Assembly: GCA_017620055.1 (NCBI GenBank)
Contig: JAFZRD010000002.1
Coordinates: forward strand, 1 to 18,653
Direction of reading: 5' to 3'
DNA from: Lachnospiraceae bacterium
GTDB lineage: Bacteria; Bacillota_A; Clostridia; Lachnospirales; Lachnospiraceae
Length of the DNA: 18,653 nt
The notes under the pieces are model-generated. The model did no database searches. It saw only the letters and a list, made by a program, of their open reading frames with translations, and had not been told where the DNA came from. Position 1 is the stretch's first letter; each line of letters starts with the position of its first letter. The position numbers and the translations under genes are program-made. Of this stretch, positions 15,418-18,653 are shown in pieces.

Positions 15418-16799
15418 AACGTTTTAACCTCGATCTCGCTTGAGCCCTCGGGCCTGTAAAATCTGACGTGCGTCATCGTGTTCTTTATGGAAAGCTCTTT
15501 GTTGTCGATCATCACGGTCACTCCCGGATGCACCGTATCCTCAACAATCACTGCAGCCTCACCACCGACGCTCATCGTATCTTCGATCTCTTTGAGTTCC
15601 TTCTCCACGTGCTCGAGAAGTCTCTCGTCACGCTTCAGTCTCCTTGTGAGCTGACTGATCTTCGCTTCCTTGACTTCCTTCGGATCGTTCGTCAGACGGA
15701 CGTCCCTGATCTTCTCTATCTCAAACTTTGTTTTCTTGATGCTGTCTCTTGCGCTCTCTGCCTTGCCGCTTAACAGATGATGCCGCTTATCGTATTCATC
15801 GCTTATACCCGAAGCGACAACCGTCTTGATCTCGGCATTGTTGCCGGCCTGCGCGGTCGACATATGACCGACGCTGTAATTGATCCCTCCGATTATCGCA
15901 CCGCGTTTTCCCTTGACGACAACGGATTTGCCGGCGGATATCTTTGAGTTCAAGATGATGTTCGCTTCAACATTACCCTTGGCCTTAACATCGGTGAACT
16001 CGATAAAATTCGCATATATGTTGGCACCGGAAATGAGCTTCGCGCGTCCGCCTCCCTGCATTCCCTTTTTAAGAACGATATCTCCTTCAGCCATTATCGT
16101 TGCGGCTTCAACCGATCCGTCAACGGTGACGGACTTCGTCGCGCGGATGAACGTACCCGTCCGCACGTTTCCGTGAACTATAACGTCACCGCGAAAATCG
16201 ATACGTCCCGTTACAAGATCGAGGTCACCTCTAAGTTCATAAAGGTCCCTCACATGAAGCTTGAAATTATCATACTCGACCCTGCCTTCCATATTGGCGG
16301 TATAAGTATTACCGTCAAACGAAACATCGAATCCGGAGCCTTTGATCGCCGGAAGCTCCTTGGCGGGTTTGCACCTTATCTCACGATTTTTGACGTCAAG
16401 TCCGTTGCTGCCCTGAACCGCCGGATGATACACCGCAAGTACGTCGCCGGGGCTGACGGACTGAATAACGCTCATGCTCTGGTAGTCGACGGAACCGTCG
16501 GATCTGATCGTCGGATGTTTGATCTCTCCCATATTGAAGAGGAACTCGTAGGTGCCGGGCACGGTCTCCACCATGCTCTTTCCTCTGGCCACCACGACAT
16601 CCTTGTAATATGTCTTCTCATTGACCGCCTTCTCGATCTCCGAATACACAAATCCGGCGGTAACGCCGTTGGCGCGCAGGAACATCGCCACATCTTCCGT
16701 GGTGATCCTCTCATCCGCCTTGGGCTCTGTCATGAGCACCGTTGCGCTCATACAGTCATCGGATATGCTGCATTTCCATTTGGTCGTGTCAACAGCCAT
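15414..16799 (-). CDS. FapA family protein (DUF342)
   Basis: A 461-residue protein of the FapA/DUF342 family: an N-terminal domain, a central right-handed beta-helix-like region with many short Gly/Val/Asn turns (about residues 175-310; DLVTGRIDFRGDVIVHGNV and NVEANIILNSKISAGKSVVV show the repeat), a coiled coil (about 335-400) and a short C-terminal beta part. Family members are widespread in Firmicutes and polymer-forming in appearance; a precise role is not established. The start has GGGGAG about eight bases upstream, 16 bases after the valS stop. The TGA overlaps the next ATG. Together with the small ORF, the TPR protein and the glycosyltransferase it forms a run that suggests an envelope-linked role, which is inference. 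Confidence 0.9.
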   Translation of the reverse strand: MAVDTTKWKCSISDDCMSATVLMTEPKADERITTEDVAMFLRANGVTAGFVYSEIEKAVNEKTYYKDVVVARGKSMVETVPGTYEFLFNMGEIKHPTIRSDGSVDYQSMSVIQSVSPGDVLAVYHPAVQGSNGLDVKNREIRCKPAKELPAIKGSGFDVSFDGNTYTANMEGRVEYDNFKLHVRDLYELRGDLDLVTGRIDFRGDVIVHGNVRTGTFIRATKSVTVDGSVEAATIMAEGDIVLKKGMQGGGRAKLISGANIYANFIEFTDVKAKGNVEANIILNSKISAGKSVVVKGKRGAIIGGINYSVGHMSTAQAGNNAEIKTVVASGISDEYDKRHHLLSGKAESARDSIKKTKFEIEKIRDVRLTNDPKEVKEAKISQLTRRLKRDERLLEHVEKELKEIEDTMSVGGEAAVIVEDTVHPGVTVMIDNKELSIKNTMTHVRFYRPEGSSEIEVKTL

Positions 16800-16815
16800 C
16801 TGTCATACTCCCCGT

Positions 16816-18653
16816 TCATTTTGCGCCGAGTGTCGCAAGCCTCTCCTCCACCTGATTGTACAGCAGAGTATACTTCTCAAGTTTTTCTTTCTCTTCGTTT
16901 ATCTTTGCTTCCGGAGCCTTGCTGATGAACTTCTCATTCGAGAGCATTCCCTCGCATCTCTTGATCTCTCCGGCAAGCCTGCCCTTCTCTTTTGTCAGTC
17001 GGTCTATCTCGTCTTTGATGTTGACGAGTTCCTCAAAAGGTATATAGATGACTGCGTTCGCGATCATGACCGATACCGCGTCATCCGCTATGCCCGTCTT
17101 ATCCTTCTGTATATCAAGGCTCGATGCGTTCGCAAGACTCGTAAAGAACACACGTCCCTTCTCGAACGCGGCAGCGACCTTCTCATCGGTCGTAACGACG
17201 AACACCTTCGCTTTCTTGGCGGGAGCAACGTTCATCTCACTCCTTATGTTTCTGATGCCGCGTACCGCTTCCTTGATAAGTTCGATCTCGGCCTCATCCT
17301 CTTCGTATTCCCACTCTTTCCTGTATACAGGCCATGACGATATCATGATGGATTCGCACCGGTCGGCATCGCCTTCCGTGAGCGTGCAGTATATCTCTTC
17401 GGTTATGAACGGCATGTACGGATGAAGGAGCTTAAGCGAATCGATCAGCACCGTCTTGATCGTAAAGAGAGCCGCGTTCGCACTCTTTGCATCATCGGTG
17501 TTATATAGTCTCGGCTTGACCATCTCGATGTACCAGTCGCACAGAACATCGTAGATAAAATCATATACTTTCTGTACCGCAATACCGAGCTCATACTTCT
17601 CCATGTTGTCGGTGACTTCCCTGACGACCTTGTTAAGTTTCGATAATACCCAACGGTCTACAGGCCACAGATCCTCATCGGAAGGCTTTGTGATATCCTT
17701 GCCTTCCATGTTCATCATGATGAACCTCGATGCGTTCCATACTTTGTTCGCAAAGTTTCTCGAAGCCTCGACCCTCTCGTCTGTAAAGCGCATGTCGTTA
17801 CCCGGAGCGTTTCCGGTAACGAGCGTGAAGCGGAGTGCATCGGCACCGTACTTCTCTATGACCTCAAGCGGATCTATTCCGTTGCCGAGAGACTTGCTCA
17901 TCTTCCTTCCGAGTCCGTCCCTGACAAGGCCGTGGAACAGAACCGTCGAGAAAGGCTTCTTACCCATATGCTCATATCCGGAGAAGATCATCCTGATGAC
18001 CCAGAAGAATATGATATCGTACCCCGTAACGAGCACGTCGGTCGGATAGAAATAATCAAGCTCCTCCGTCTTCTCCGGCCAGCCGAGTGTTGAGAACGGC
18101 CAGAGTGCCGATGAGAACCATGTATCAAGAGTATCCTCGTCCTGTGTTATGTTCGCAGAGCCGCAGTCCGGACATTTCGTGACCGCCTCGCGGGCCACAT
18201 GCATCTTACCGCAGTCGGCGCAGTAATATGCGGGTATACGATGTCCCCACCAGAGCTGACGGCTGATACACCAGTCACGGATGTTGTCGGTCCAGTTGTA
18301 ATATGTCCTGTCCATCCTCTCGGGAACAAGCTTGATATCGCCCGATGCGACTCCCTCCCTTGCGGGTTTGATAAGATCGTCCATCTTGACAAACCACTGC
18401 TGCTTGACGAGAGGCTGTATCGTCGCGCCGCATCTGTCATGCGTTCCGACGTTATGCGAATAATCCTCTATCTTCACAAGGAGTCCTTCGCTCTTCAGCT
18501 GCTCAACGATCGCCGCCCTTGCTTCAAGGTCAGTCATCCCTTCGTACTTGCCGCCGTTCTCATTGATCGTACCGTCGTCGTTCATGACATTGACGATCGG
18601 AAGATCATGGCGCTTTCCGACCTCGAAATCGTTAGGGTCATGGCCCGGGGTGA
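16816..18653 (-). CDS. valS: Valyl-tRNA synthetase, C-terminal part (window edge)
   Basis: Class I aminoacyl-tRNA synthetase that charges tRNA-Val. The frame is open to the high end of the window and reads GHDPNDFEVGKRHDLPIVNV before the first Met in view, so the true start and the HIGH motif lie outside. Seen: the end of the editing domain, a zinc-binding pair of knuckles (CADCG, then CPDCGS), the KMSKS loop in GRKMSKSLGNGIDP, the anticodon-binding helical domain (WYIEMVKPRLY), and the C-terminal tRNA-binding coiled-coil arm (EIDRLTKEKGRLAGEIKRCEG to the end). It stops 16 bases before the FapA-like gene with no terminator between, so it probably heads or feeds that run. Confidence 0.97.
   Translation of the reverse strand, partial: TPGHDPNDFEVGKRHDLPIVNVMNDDGTINENGGKYEGMTDLEARAAIVEQLKSEGLLVKIEDYSHNVGTHDRCGATIQPLVKQQWFVKMDDLIKPAREGVASGDIKLVPERMDRTYYNWTDNIRDWCISRQLWWGHRIPAYYCADCGKMHVAREAVTKCPDCGSANITQDEDTLDTWFSSALWPFSTLGWPEKTEELDYFYPTDVLVTGYDIIFFWVIRMIFSGYEHMGKKPFSTVLFHGLVRDGLGRKMSKSLGNGIDPLEVIEKYGADALRFTLVTGNAPGNDMRFTDERVEASRNFANKVWNASRFIMMNMEGKDITKPSDEDLWPVDRWVLSKLNKVVREVTDNMEKYELGIAVQKVYDFIYDVLCDWYIEMVKPRLYNTDDAKSANAALFTIKTVLIDSLKLLHPYMPFITEEIYCTLTEGDADRCESIMISSWPVYRKEWEYEEDEAEIELIKEAVRGIRNIRSEMNVAPAKKAKVFVVTTDEKVAAAFEKGRVFFTSLANASSLDIQKDKTGIADDAVSVMIANAVIYIPFEELVNIKDEIDRLTKEKGRLAGEIKRCEGMLSNEKFISKAPEAKINEEKEKLEKYTLLYNQVEERLATLGAK

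Noticed and set aside
16173..17337. Plus-strand open frames opposite the fapA-like and valS genes
   Set aside because: They are shadows of well-identified minus-strand genes.

Overview
The window reads as a chromosomal segment of a Clostridia-type Firmicute, most likely Lachnospiraceae. This rests on Shine-Dalgarno starts, sigma-A type promoters, a perfect CIRCE heat-shock operator, a Clostridia-type GlnRS, a FapA-family protein, a QueT transporter and a PBP1A-type protein. The family assignment comes from protein flavour, not from a marker gene. Nearly everything is on the minus strand; only the queT-like gene is on plus. No rRNA, tRNA, CRISPR array, phage gene or transposase was found. No gene-free stretch exceeds 300 bases; the longest (1792-2074, 4196-4426) hold the most unusual content.

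Reading in transcription order (high to low coordinates): (1) 18653-10911 is one co-directional run: valS (cut by the window end), a FapA/DUF342 protein, a 49-residue ORF joined to both neighbours by ATGA overlaps, a zinc-ribbon/TPR membrane protein, a GT-C type membrane glycosyltransferase, and a PurF paralogue whose glutaminase site has been lost. (2) A convergent plus-strand queT-like gene (10330-10893) has its own promoter. (3) A small double-glycine-leader peptide with three cysteines (9971-10219) looks like an orphan RiPP precursor. (4) A strong promoter at 9924-9952 starts a run of an unrecognised 456-residue protein, glnS, a DUF2225 protein, a small membrane-anchored protein and a peptidyl-prolyl isomerase lipoprotein. 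A textbook terminator hairpin lies across the signal-peptide codons of the last gene. (5) htpG follows, behind a CIRCE operator and a TTGACA-17-TATTAT promoter. (6) A degenerate receiver protein and the first part of a class A penicillin-binding protein end the window.

The most interesting item is a pair of related sequences flanking htpG in opposite orientation (1921-2059 on plus, 4232-4357 on minus). Their inner 90 bases match at about 79 positions by hand count. Their outer arms are unrelated in sequence, yet each copy's arms pair with each other. That pattern of compensatory change points to a structured RNA or folded repeat family. The minus-strand copy would be transcribed whole in the 5' leader of the CIRCE-controlled htpG mRNA; the other copy lies in the htpG 3' region, just before an intrinsic terminator. 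I do not recognise this element from memory.
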